60,000 nucleotides of DNA. Source: Liolophura sinensis. Taxonomy: Eukaryota > Mollusca > Polyplacophora > Chitonida > Chitonidae. Shown piece by piece: positions 1 through 10,775 of the stretch (the stretch's first letter is position 1; every line of letters starts with the position of its first letter). The position numbers were made by a program, and so were the translations under genes. A model generated the notes under the pieces. The model had not been told where the DNA came from, searched no databases, and saw only the letters and a program-made list of their open reading frames with translations. The DNA lies in assembly GCF_032854445.1 (NCBI RefSeq), contig NC_088304.1:9871704-9931703 (forward strand), given 5' to 3'.

Positions 1-50
1 GGATGCCATCCATGACGGATTGAGGGCGGTGAAAAATGCCATTGAAGACG
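1..50 (+). CDS. CCT6: CCT6 exon (5' edge cut by the window)
   Basis: Reads [16 protein letters not shown] from position 2 and ends with one base of the next codon before the donor GTGAGA at 51. The true 5' end lies outside the window. Confidence 0.88.
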
Positions 51-3046
51 GTGAGACGAAAACAATTGACGATTGTGGTCATACAGAGAATGTTCTGAGC
101 TGAGTTTTTGAAATTTTGCACTTGAAACTTTGTCAATCTCGGCAATCTTTTCTGAACTGTTCTCTAATTTTGGACACGGAAATTGATGTCAAGTTGTTTG
201 TCATATGCCGATTCCAAAAAGCCGCTTCTGATTTAGATCGAAACTGAAAAACTAATTAAAGCTTATCTTTGGGCTGTAGAAAAAAAAACACCTCGTATGT
301 GTTTTCGGAACACAAGTGTCAAATGAGATCAGTAACAAAAACAAGTTTCAAAATTCAAACACAGTAGTCTGCTTGATGTTAAACACAACTTAAAAAATAA
401 ACACACCTCTATTTATATTATGATGTATGTAATTCTGTGCTTGTACTTGTAGAGTCTGTCATTCCCGGAGCAGGAGCGTTTGAAATAGCGGCATACCAGG
501 AGCTGATGAAGTACAAGGACACGGTGAAGGGCAGAGCCAGGCTGGGTAAGACGCTTGGAACATGCATGTGTAGCTGAGAGTAGCGCCATGTGCGTTAAAG
601 TTTGTAACCCAGGTTTTTGGTGATCTAGATTTACAACTTGTTGACAGGTTTTTACATGGCAGATTTCCATTTCCACTGATAAGCTTTGTAAAGTGGAATA
701 TTGTGGTAACTCTAACAAATGATGCAAAATGATGCATGATTCAGTATTTCGGTTTTATTTAAACCATTTTCAAGAATAAATGAAATTGTACAAGATGGGG
801 GACATATACAGCACATATCTCCTGTATATATATGCCATCTTGTACATAACCTTGTATCTTTGCTGGAGTTGCAACAATACTGTATTTTAACATATCATAG
901 TGTGATAAAGGCTTGGCCTCATAATGGAGTATGTTTTTGATGGTTTTACTGTCGTTTGGTACGCTTTTATACATCCTCATTGTAGAAAATGAAATATTGT
1001 TCAATCTGTCATTTACTCCCAGACTCAAACAGGGAAGTATGTTGATTCCTTTACCGTCATTGCACTTGGGGCGATTAGCAGTACAAAGAAACCCCACAGG
1101 AAATTACATCTGGCGGAACTAGTGTGATATGTCTGTGACAGTCGTCTCCCCCTGGCAGTGACAGTTGTCTCCCCTGTTATGTTTCAGGTGTCCAGGCGTT
1201 TGCCGATGCCCTGCTGATCATTGTGAAGGTATTGGCTCAGAACTCAGGGCTTGACGCTCAGGAGACACTGGTCAAGCTTCAGGAAGAGTACACCTCCCCT
1301 AAACAAGCCATTGGGCTGGACATCAAGACAGGTCAGTTGAAGAAATACTGACCCCGCGGATAATTTACTCTCCGAGCACATGTGGTATCGTAGCACAGTA
1401 ATGCTTCTGACGTGAGAATTCTCAAGCCATTGTGTTCTCCCTAGCAGTTTAAAATTTTAAATTCAGCCTACGGCTTTGAGAATGTCTCGGGCATGGGAGT
1501 TTTCCTCCAGTTGACTGACTTTACACAGTTTTGTTTAAAATGTGAACGACCGAAAAGCTACTGATTTCCTCAGAACAGGTGAGCACTAATGTAACTTGGA
1601 AGTAGAGAAAGGTATTTTCAGACTTTCTTGAGAAAACTTCAGACTTCTTTTTTTTCTGACTATAAATCCCCATTCCTGAACACCGAACATCAGGTCAGTT
1701 TGCTTTGTTTCACAAATTTGTCCACTCTGAGATAAACATGACAATCCTTCTTCACAAAAGCGTCTGTGATCAGTCAAATTGACAATTCCCTCACTGCTCC
1801 TATTTTTATGTTCATTAGGGGAAGCGATCATACCAGCAGACCAAGGAATATTTGATAATTATCGTGTGAAAAAACAGTTATTACATTCGTGGTAAGTAAA
1901 TGCAGACAAGTGTACCACGCTCAGTGCTGTTAATTTACCAGGGCCATAACTAGAAAAACATTAAAGGATCTCAACCCAAACTTTATTGGTCACTTTGTGA
2001 TTACATAAAAGACATTTTGAAAATACAGCTCCAAATGATGCTTTTTAAGTCTGTGAATGAAAGAAATTTGTATGGAAACTTAACGTCTTATTGGTAAACC
2101 ATCATATTTATTGTTAGTTTAATACCTCTGCTTTAGTTTGGGTGGCCAGCAGTTTGGGAACCCGAACTCTTCCCAGAACAGAAGTGACTTAAGATATCGC
2201 CCTGGTAACACAAACTCTCAAAGTTTATTTCAAGTTTATGTTAATAGGCTTGTTATGTACAGCCTCACTCACTGCAACTGTCAGGGCCTTGACGAAGTGG
2301 TTTGAAGGATTTAATGATTGATTATGGTCTCAGCCATATCCCAGCCACCAATTAGTTTGATTGTTAGAGTCCACTTGTACATGGGAAGCTCTGCCAACAA
2401 CTTGCAGATGATCATGGGTTTAGCTCTACTCAGTTTCTCACACCGATCAAATAAAGGAATACATTGAGTTCAACTCTGGCTGGTTTGGCTGTGGCTTTTA
2501 GTCAGGAGCTCAGTTTTTCAGTGTACTAGCAAAGCATAATGACCCAGGAGTCCCTCACCAATGTGGTTGCTGTGAGTTCAAGTCCAGCTCATGCTGGCTT
2601 CCTCTCCAGCTGTAAATGAGAAGGTCTGTCAACCTGCAGATGGTTGTGGGTTTCCCCCCTGGCTCTGCCTTAGTTCCTCCCACCATAATGCTGGCTGCCA
2701 TTGTATAAGTGAAATATGCTTGAGTACAGCCTAAAACACCAATCAAATAAACTAATAAATCATATATGCCTAGTTTAAATGATGGGAGACCCGATTTGCA
2801 TGAGAAAATAATCCTGAAACCTTGCATTTTAGATAAGTTTAATAAAGCCTAATATTCATGTATTAAAATAATACTGCTCTGTCATTACTAACATTATCCT
2901 TTCGTTTGTTAGCAATGTTAACGTGAGTCTCCTTCATGTATGATGACGTTGAAATTCGTGTTTGTTCTTTCAGCACTGTCATAGCCAGTAACCTTCTCCT
3001 GGTGGATGAAATCATGCGGGCTGGAATGTCCTCCCTCAAAGGCTGA
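1..3046 (+). CDS. CCT6: T-complex protein 1 subunit zeta (CCT6), 3' part, five exons
   Basis: This is the C-terminal part (about 144 codons) of the zeta subunit of the cytosolic group II chaperonin TRiC/CCT, which folds actin, tubulin and other proteins with ATP. Coding exons are 1-50 (continues upstream of the window), 453-545, 1188-1331, 1819-1891 and 2974-3046 (stop TGA 3044-3046). Every intron begins GT and ends AG, and the phases join cleanly. The joined protein contains [24 protein letters not shown] (the chaperonin glycine motif of the ATP site), [31 protein letters not shown] and the ending [17 protein letters not shown], which match the CCT6 C-terminus almost residue for residue. The gene runs towards the NCOR gene, so the two are convergent. 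Confidence 0.95.
453..545 (+). CDS. CCT6: CCT6 exon with the VIPGAGAFE motif
   Basis: Acceptor ...CTTGTAG at 446-452 and donor GTAAG at 546. Encodes [20 protein letters not shown] and then [12 protein letters not shown]. The PGAGA turn is typical of CCT subunits. Confidence 0.92.
1188..1331 (+). CDS. CCT6: CCT6 exon, apical-to-equatorial return segment
   Basis: Acceptor GTTTCAG and donor GTCAGT at 1332. Encodes [20 protein letters not shown] followed by [15 protein letters not shown] and ends IGLDIKTG. Phase 1 at both ends fits the neighbouring exons. Confidence 0.93.
1819..1891 (+). CDS. CCT6: CCT6 exon, [16 protein letters not shown]
   Basis: Acceptor TTCATTAG and donor GTAAGT at 1892. 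Encodes [15 protein letters not shown] and [10 protein letters not shown], the conserved equatorial segment that contacts the nucleotide in CCT subunits. Confidence 0.93.
2370..2455 (+). mobile_element. Very degenerate SINE-like fragment (family 1)
   Basis: Contains the order 'gtacatgggaagctctgcc...cttgcagatgatcatgggttt', which parallels the body of family 1 copies, but with many changes and no intact tail. It lies in the last CCT6 intron. Confidence 0.35.
2505..2765 (+). mobile_element. SINE-like element, family 1, in last CCT6 intron
   Basis: Shows the family 1 order: 'gacccaggagtccctcaccaatg', a B-box-like 'gagttcaagtcc', 'ggtctgtcaacctgcagatgg', 'ccaccataatgctggctgcc', then 'gtataagtgaaatatgcttg', and an AAATAAA-type tail. 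The tRNA-like 5' head is poorly preserved. Confidence 0.75.
2974..3046 (+). CDS. CCT6: CCT6 last exon with stop codon
   Basis: Acceptor GTTCTTTCAG. Encodes [20 protein letters not shown] then LKG and stop TGA at 3044-3046. This is the normal end of CCT6. Confidence 0.95.
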
Positions 3047-3405
3047 GGTTTCAAGCCCCCACATTTTATTAAGTGCCATAAAATTACTGCTTACATGTTC
3101 TTTTTAGTATTTTCTGTTTTATACTTTACGTTCTGTCGGCATCGTGACGTCTCCTTCTGAATTCAAAATGTGAAATTATATTTGAAGCTGCAAGTGCTAC
3201 AAAATTTAATTAAAATTTGAAATGCTATATTTATCAAGGCTGTAAGGGTGTAACTTTTTTTGTTTTCACTGTGAAAAACATTGTCAGTTTTTGGTGTGTT
3301 ACGAATATTCCATGTCAGTATAGAGTTTTGGACGCAGAAATACTGCACAAAATTAATCAGATTTTGTCGCAGTGCTCAAATAAATCTCCCCTTGTGCTGT
3401 CGTAT
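3047..3405 (+). other. CCT6: Putative 3' UTR of CCT6
   Basis: AT-rich sequence follows the stop. The first good polyadenylation hexamer, AATAAA, is at 3379-3384, so cleavage near 3400 is likely. The end point is inferred from the hexamer alone. Confidence 0.4.
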
Positions 3406-4532
3406 TACTTGTAATTGTAGTGTTTACTTTCTTACAGTACAGCTTAGGATAAAAGTCAAAACCAGACAAGAGATTAGTGCGATCCTAGAGGCCTTGTAAT
3501 GAGTTGGTAGAGAGTTTGTAAACAGTCACCTACAGAGTCAGTGATCCGTCCACTGTGACTGATCACACACACTTAGCGGAGCATTGTTAGGCCAATGCGC
3601 TCGCTGTGGAAAGTGGACGACGGAAAATATAGTCTTTTGTTAAAATGATGTAAAAGATTGTTGAAAGACAAACACAACACATGGAACTGAAGTAAAACAT
3701 ATGATGTGTGTGTTTTTGATCGCAGAGTGGCGATCTTCTATTAAGTAATGATTTACAAGTCCATGCGAGATTTGTAATCGATCACCATGACTGCTAAAAC
3801 TAGCTCCTTCATCTCCAATAATAAAAGATGGACAAATATCTTTCATTTCTTCAGTAGAAGGTTTAACTTGTTGTGGGAGTTATTTGTCAGTGAGAAATTA
3901 TCTGCCACTCAGTGATTTAGAAAACCAAATTGACCCTTTGACGCTGACATGCCGTGCAACAACAACAGTGCGGTATTACAATGTGAATTGGATCTACAGA
4001 AGTGGTGATTTTTGACGATGTGACTAGGAAAATTTGTAGTTTGTATGAACCGTGTAGGAAAAGCACCCACATAGCAAATGAATGAAGGAACAAAATAATT
4101 TGTTGAAAGGTTTTTCTCACAGAAAAGGTAATACGGAAATGATTTTCAAGTTGCACCAATACATTTTATTCGAAGTTTTGGCTTACCAGACATAGTGTAC
4201 CTTTTCTTTTCTGACTCTGTGACTACAAAAGGCCTTCATGAAATTCCTTCCACTCTGTTAATTTATGCTTTACAATACATGATTTGAACCAAGATTGGGT
4301 TGAATTTAGATAGGCCTGTCAAATTTTATTCGTGAACTTGAATAAAAAGTTGAGGCAAAAATGTATGTGAATAGTTTGTATGTATATCAATAAGCATGTG
4401 ATAATTTTTTTATTTTTTATTTATTTATTTTTTCAGTGTGGACAAAGTTAAGATGTTCACTATGCTTGTGTGGAAAAATATCATGGGTGTTTAACAGGCA
4501 GCAACAGAAAAGTAGACTGATGTAGGATTAAT

Positions 4533-4553
4533 CTGGGATTATCTTAATCCCAG
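4533..4553. repeat. Perfect 9-bp inverted repeat with 3-nt loop
   Basis: CTGGGATTA - TCT - TAATCCCAG. Too short for a functional call; noted as structure in an otherwise plain region. Confidence 0.7.
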
Positions 4554-5639
4554 GCTTAAGTAAAATATTCAGAATTGTCATGCAGAGAACAGAAAGAAGA
4601 ACCCACGCAGGCTTAGTGTCAAACAGTAACACTTTGTCAAAATTGAAGAACACTAGGCATGTGGTATTAGAGTAAGTAAATACTACAAGGGTCAGACTTT
4701 ATTAACTGACATACACGGTATGTTTTTGAAAATGGTAAACAGTAAGAATAAATTAATCTCTCAAAACTGGCTGCTGGGGCTAAATTCTCCGTTTCTGTGT
4801 AAATCCTTCTTCTGTACAACTCCCTGGGTGGTAATTTGGTCAGCAACTGAGCCTGTAAGTCTGTATAGACAATCGGTGATACAGGCTAATCTTGAAAACT
4901 TCATAAACACACGAGTCAGATTAAAAAAAAAAATAACCAGCCATTTCAAGTCACTTGATGAAAACAACCGATGGCTGCGGCTCTGCCTACATGGCTGTCC
5001 ACCACAGTGAAAGGTCTGCAGCCTGGTGATGCATAATTCTGATACGAACATACGTGTTTTAGGTTATTTTTTTTTTTTTGTAGTTCTTTGGACAAGAGAC
5101 TTACATGATGTTATTTAGACGTCACCTTTTATACAAACGCGACAGACGTTCAGACATGAGCGTAAAAGGATCATGCAGAGGCCACAAGAGTGCTGTCTGC
5201 TGGTGTAGGGGCGAGGTCTATACGCGGGAAGCGCGCTATGGCACGTGCTTTATTCATAAGAAAGTCGCTTTGGTTTATGAAATTTATGCGAAAATTTGAC
5301 CAGTTTACTATAAAATGTCTCGTGGTTCTGTATGACATAATATAAATTTTTATGAAAATTAGTGTGCCGACTGTCGACACCAATCAGAGGCTTTAACCGC
5401 ATATTTACTCCCTTAATGAAGCTGATGAACTGATTTTGTTGTGCAGAGGTAGGTTATACACAGCAAGATTAAGTTTCAGCTTTTCATGGCTAGTATATGT
5501 TCAAATAGCTTAAACACGGGGACTGCACCTTTGCTTGCAACCTAGGATACACCTGTGTCAGTAGACTATATTCACACCTTCCGACGATAATCCTGCACGC
5601 CTCAGCAGGTCTCCCACACAGCCCAGTAGAAAATTTGTC

Positions 5640-5818
5640 ACCCCCCAGTGGAGCCTTCCCGGCCGTATGTGGGAAGGTCTGTCACCTACCTGCGGATGGT
5701 CGTGGGTTTCCTCTGGGCTCTGCCCGGTTTCTTCCCACCATAATGCTGGCCGCCGTTGTATAAGTGAAATATTCTTGAGTACGGCGTAAAACACCAATCA
5801 AAAAAAAAAAAAAAAAAG
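5640..5818 (+). mobile_element. SINE-like element, family 1, 3' half with poly-A end
   Basis: Carries the body 'tgggaaggtctgtc', 'ctgcggatggtcgtgggttt', 'ccaccataatgctggccgcc' and 'gtataagtgaaatattcttg', and ends in about 17 A residues at 5801-5817. The tRNA-like head is missing or unrecognisable. Confidence 0.8.
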
Positions 5819-6489
5819 CCAAAGGACATAGATTTCTTTATCACTCTAGGAGCAGGTCATGTACTCTCAGCTTACAATGTTTGTCTTTCTGTCTTCCGAA
5901 CGAACGCGAGATCAAATCTTTCCCTACCTCAGTAGCCCTGTCGGCCTTGGTTGACAGTAAGAGGTCATTGGTCAAAACCAGTTGTGGTTGACTGGCGAGC
6001 CAACGTTAAAAAATCAAAAATGGAATAGAACTAAAATTGAGTATCCACCTTTTTATTTGTCCAATCTTTATGTATTGGATGATTGTATATTGGATGATAT
6101 CCTGGAGTTTCCGATCAGGAACTATTGCTCAGTAGGTCCACATTTTCCACAAATGGGGTACCGGCAGATTTTCCTCTTAAAATAGGTGGCGCTAGTGTGA
6201 ATTCCAACGTGAACGTCCAGTCTTTCATTGCACGACATGAAACATGTTGCGTGTAGCGGTTTCGTCTGTTACGTATTTGGTCTACCCATGGTGACGTCGC
6301 GCTGTTGACGCTGTAGTGGAATGTCCAGTATCACTGAAATAATATCTAAGACGTCCCACTTCAGACATCTACCGGTATCCCATTAGATGATTTTTCAGTT
6401 TTATTGTGCCCTCACAGACATTTATATTTGTATGGCCTTAGTGACTGCAGAGATTTTGCGTGGTCTCACATGAAGTTAACAGTAGACCA

Positions 6490-6746
6490 GGGGGCCTCGA
6501 TGGCTGAGGTGGTTAGCGTGCCAGAGCGGCTCAATGACCCAGAAGCCTCTCACCAATGTGATCACTGGAAGTTCAATTCCAGCTTGTGCTTTGTCTCTTC
6601 CGTCTGTCCATGGGAAAGTCTGACTGCAACCTGGGCATGGTTGTGGGTTTCCCTCGGGTTCTGCTCGGTTCCATGCCACCATAATGCTGGCCACTGTCGT
6701 GTAAGTAAAATGTTATTGAGTACGGTTAAAAACACCAGTCAAACAA
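6490..6746 (+). mobile_element. Near full-length tRNA-derived SINE, family 1
   Basis: This copy keeps its tRNA-like head. TGGCTGAGGTGG at 6501-6512 matches the RNA polymerase III A box at 11 of 12 positions. GTTCAATTC at 6571-6579 fits the B-box consensus GWTCRANNC. The A-to-B spacing of 70 nt suits a tRNA with a long variable arm (Ser/Leu type). The body continues with 'gggaaagtctgactgcaacc', 'ccaccataatgctggccac' and 'gtgtaagtaaaatgttattg', ending in the 'acaccagtcaaacaaatcaa' tail. The family name cannot be set without a repeat library. Confidence 0.82.
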
Positions 6747-7439
6747 ATCAAAGACTGGAGACCACTTCCCTTCCACCATAAACTGCAGGCTCACTTAACT
6801 ATGGGGAAAAATTTTTCCATGGCATGCAGAAAGTGGTTGAGTAAATTGTCATGTCACACGGTTACTCAAGTTTCCTTCAACACTAAAAGTCACTTGCCTT
6901 ATATAACTGGGTCAAATATTTCCCAGTTGGTATTGAACTCTTAATTCATCAGTCTATCCCTCTTGCATTATACATCACCTTGGCTGAATTTTCTACAAGA
7001 ATAAGCCATATTCACACTAAACCTGTTTTAGAGTATATTTGCATCACTTCAAAATGCAGACAATTAAGGTTTGTTTCACTTGATGTAGATTGCTTTTTGA
7101 AATAACCTGGTCGTTACTTACACTACCGTTAGGTATTTCACCTGAAGTTTGGAAGATAAACACACACTAGAACAAAAGTCTTAAAATGAAACTTCTGTCG
7201 CCAACAGAATAAATTAATTTCACAAACAATTCTTAGGTGGCACTGAAAGGTGAATAACTCCTTCAGAATCAAGGAAAATGTGACTTGCAGGGAAAAATGT
7301 TAAACCTCGTGTGAAATACAGTATTTTAATTTGATGATTTTTTCCATCAGATTAAGTTTCAACACCATCCAGTTGAGCCTTATGGATGAAATACCTCTGT
7401 ACCTCACTTGGGGGCCTGTTTCACAAAGCGTACGTAACG

Positions 7440-8258
7440 CTATGTCATGTATGTGTACATGTCTTCCATGGTAATCAGTATTGTGGGTATTACGTCGCCG
7501 TGGTAGTTACTAGAATGTAGCGCTACGTGCATGTTGTGAATCGGGGCCCAGGTACATGACGGTGTCACGTCGCCATGGTAGTTACTAGAATGTTGCGCTG
7601 CTTGCACATTGTGAATCGGGGTCCAGGTACATGACAGTATTACTTCGCCGTGGTAGTTACTAGAATGTAGCACTACGTGCGCGTTGTAAACCAGGACCCA
7701 GGTACATGACAGTTTTACGTCGCCGTGGTAGTTACTAGAATGTAGCTCTGCGTGCACTTTGTGAATCGGGGCCCAGGTACATGACAGTATTACGTCGCTG
7801 TGGTAGTTACTAGACTGTAGCGCTACGTGCACGTTGTAAATCGGGGTCCAGGTACATGACAGTATTACGTCGCCATGGTAGTTACTAGAATGTAGCGATA
7901 CATGCACGTTGTGAATCGGGGTCCAGGTACATGACAGTATTATGTCGCCATGGTAGTTGTTAGAATGTAGCTCTACGTGCACGTTGTGAAACGGGGCACA
8001 GACCTTCCCATACGTGATGAACGTATACATGCACCATACTGATGGGAGATAAGTGGTCTTCAATGAACATTGAGCTGCTGAAACAAACAGTGAAACATAA
8101 TTACCGGTAATCCACAAATTCTCTGCCAGAGACCGAGACTGAGCCTCGAAAGACAAGCATGTCTCTGTCCAAGACCTGCTTCTGTGTATCTTTTGAATAT
8201 AAAAAAACAAAACCAGGTCATTTGGCATGTACAACACAAGCTTGCACTTTTTAATCAA
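7440..8258 (-). CDS. Doubtful 272-codon ORF made of a 25-residue repeat
   Basis: A minus-strand frame encodes about 90 non-repeat residues and then seven copies of a 25-residue unit close to LHSSNYHGDVILSCTW plus TPIHNVHVA. No known domain, no clear signal peptide and no obvious splice context. The frame may be open only because the array period is a multiple of three. It lies beyond the NCOR stop codon on the same strand, so it could also be distal UTR or non-coding DNA. Confidence 0.2.
   Translation of the reverse strand: MIKKCKLVLYMPNDLVLFFYIQKIHRSRSWTETCLSFEAQSRSLAENLWITGNYVSLFVSAAQCSLKTTYLPSVWCMYTFITYGKVCAPFHNVHVELHSNNYHGDIILSCTWTPIHNVHVSLHSSNYHGDVILSCTWTPIYNVHVALQSSNYHSDVILSCTWAPIHKVHAELHSSNYHGDVKLSCTWVLVYNAHVVLHSSNYHGEVILSCTWTPIHNVQAAQHSSNYHGDVTPSCTWAPIHNMHVALHSSNYHGDVIPTILITMEDMYTYMT
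7487..8000. repeat. 75-bp tandem array, about 6.8 copies
   Basis: The block 'acgtcgcc(g/a)tggtagttac' starts at 7492, 7567, 7642, 7717, 7792, 7867 and 7942, an exact 75-bp step. Units differ at a number of positions, with no indels visible. As 75 is divisible by three, one minus-strand frame is open through all units (see the ORF at 7440-8258). Confidence 0.92.
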
Positions 8259-8259
8259 T

Positions 8260-10330
8260 CTTCACTGTTCTGGCTGTACACTATAGACCCGTCTTTTGTA
8301 CTTACAATTTCTGACGATCAACAATTAATGACATTTTTTCTTCTTCTATTTACACCAGCATTAAGACATATAAATGTACACATCATACAAAATTTATTAG
8401 ATATTTTTTATACATGTCTCCGGCCTTAAAATCAGCTGGACAAAGTCAACGATGAAGACAGACACACATGTTGATGAAAGTCTTAGCACTTTTTTCAAAA
8501 GCAAAAGAAAAATGCCCCATTGCTAAATTCATCTCAAAAAAAAACCATAAAATTCTGGTGTTCATAAATTTGATATGTGCCTGGATGTTCAATTCAGCTA
8601 CTAATACAACAAAGCAGTCATAGTATTGTGAATTTTGATGAAACATATGTTAAACCAGGATGACATTCACTTCTTCATGGAGTGAATCAAATGCACCACC
8701 AGTTCACCCCTATCAGGAAGTGGACTGTTCCACTAGGTCAATGAGTCAAACTCATGCGTGTTCTTTAATACAGGAGAAACAATTCCCCTAATCACTCTTT
8801 TTTAAGATATTTGGCAATGAAAAAAAAAAAAATAAGAAAAAGGAGCAAAAAAACATGTACTTGCATTTTCACATGGAGGTATTCTGCATGGAAAAATTAC
8901 TTTAAAATGAAGAAAAGAGGAAAAAACTACATATTCACTGTACCAGTACCTTCTATCTTCATGTCAGTACATGAATAATACCATTACTTAAAGATATACA
9001 GGAAAGAGACTGTTCAAAAAAATGTACAGATTCACAACATTCTCACCTAGACAACGCATTAAGAAGAAAAATAGATTTTTTGTAATGTTTTGTTGTTGGA
9101 CTGTAGAATCTTTTGTGAATCAAATATTAAACAAGGTGCCTTGCTATGCAAGTGGATCTTTCATCACACGGCAAATTTCACCCACAATGGACTCGAGATA
9201 AACCACAGTTTCATATCCTAACCTAGATCAAACAAAAGTTCTTTTCTGATAGGAAATTTTACAAGAAAATGAATTCCAATGTACATGTACACAAAGAATG
9301 TTTCACCCCTTCACTATTTAAATTTCAGAAAAATCAAGCAAAAACTAAGACCAGTCATCCAGATGCCAAAGTATCTGTTGTTAAGGTAATAAACCAAAAA
9401 ATATGTGCACACAACATAAAAGTTTCCCACAGAACTGTCAAAATGGAAAGCACAGAAAATGAAGACAATGCATGTAGCTGTGGTGCACTCCCACAGAGAG
9501 TGCACCACAGTAGAATTTGTTTTCATAGTAACCCAGTTGATTTCTCTGTAGGAATTCCAATACGGGGTAATATTTATATACACAAGTTAATATGTGTCAT
9601 TTCATGTGAACTCTGATCAGCTTTATTAAGGCATCTGTGTAAATCTGAGGGACACTATTCTGTATTTTCACAATACATAAGTTACTTCGCCTCCAAAGAG
9701 TTACCTCCCTTGTCAGTAGGTACATGCCCTCTTATTTCAGTACTAAAGCAAATGGGACTATAGCCATTGACTCTATTTCCCAATGCACAGTTCTTAGCAA
9801 ATTTCACATGAGGGTTAACCACAGTTAATCACTGTGACTGATCAAATTCCATCACAATGCTATTTCCAAATGCTTACAGCAATGGATAATTGAATGGATA
9901 GATATAATCAAGGAGGTAAATTCTTGAAAAGGGAAGTAGCCTATGTATTGTGAAAATAACCCATATTACATGTACAGTCCCCAGACATAAATATAATAAG
10001 ACATAACGAAGCATCACTAATGCCGAGTCGACCAAATGAAACGTGTTCCATGAAGAACAGCAGAATAAACCTTTACTGTGGAAAGACGGTTGGTTTGTCT
10101 GATGTTCCATACACATATGCACGCACATCAAGGTTGTTAGCGATGCAATCTACAGAGCGGTACAACAAAAGCAATGTCACATGGCAAGGCAGTCATGTTC
10201 TGGATCGACACAAAATTGGTACATAATTAGCCGACGTTATTTCAATGGAGAGAGTTCAAACCTGCCACCTGACAAGAGACTGTTCTAGTTGTTGTAGACT
10301 GATACATTGCCACAAATGGTTCGAGCTTTG
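8260..10330. other. AT-rich gap, no supported gene
   Basis: No coding region with recognisable features. Possible distal 3' UTR of NCOR if a far polyadenylation site is used. It holds a perfect 13-bp hairpin at 9478-9510, A-rich runs near 8820 and 'agtggcatgg' duplications near 10470-10545. Everything else looks like ordinary non-coding DNA. Confidence 0.5.
9478..9510. repeat. Perfect 13-bp hairpin
   Basis: CTGTGGTGCACTC (9478-9490), 7-nt loop, GAGTGCACCACAG (9498-9510). It can fold on either RNA strand. Confidence 0.85.
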
Positions 10331-10775
10331 GTGGTGATTTTTTTTTAATATTTTATTTTTATTTTGAAGAATTTTCTTGATGCTGGCATTTTCTATCCAG
10401 CCACACATTGGACATACACTCCCGCCTCGAGAAAACTTACTGTTTCAGGTTTGAAAATCTGATCCAGGGCAGTGGCACGGAAAGGGTTGTATGGATGTTT
10501 GTGGCTTTGAAGTCTGATCCATGCCAGTGGCATGGCACAGGTTGTATGGCATTTTCTCACATGCCTTAGTGACCCAAATAAATTAACTTGATTATTCTTT
10601 CCATTCGTAACATGGGCAACTGGTTCTAAAAAGTCACCACCATTGTAGAGGGTTCAAAAAAATGACCACTTCTTTTAAGAAAATGTTTGTTCTTAAATGT
10701 CTCCATTCTCCAATTCTCCACTCTACTGTTACCTTGGTCAACCCTGTGAGTTGTCTCCCCTTGTGACCCAGGAAC
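10331..10775 (-). other. NCOR: Putative 3' UTR of NCOR
   Basis: Follows the NCOR stop (TGA read on the minus strand at 10778-10776). Two overlapping AATAAA hexamers lie on the minus strand near 10352-10365, so a UTR of about 430 nt is plausible. The true end could be further away. Confidence 0.4.

Larger units (their letters stand above)
3406..7425. other. Intergenic region between convergent CCT6 and NCOR
   Basis: No supported gene. The short open frames here have no recognisable protein features and no matching splice structure. The region contains SINE-like copies at 5640-5818 and 6490-6746, a perfect small inverted repeat at 4533-4553, poly-A/T runs and otherwise unremarkable AT-rich DNA. 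Confidence 0.6.

Noticed and set aside
6501-6580. Functional tRNA gene at the A/B boxes
   Set aside because: The boxes are there, but no complete cloverleaf or terminator is seen, and the segment is the head of a repeated SINE.
6404-6781. 125-codon plus-strand ORF
   Set aside because: It runs through the SINE at 6490-6746 and has no protein features.
9269-9616. 115-codon plus-strand ORF in the intergenic gap
   Set aside because: No domain, no splice context, AT-rich composition and a facing ORF of similar size; likely chance.
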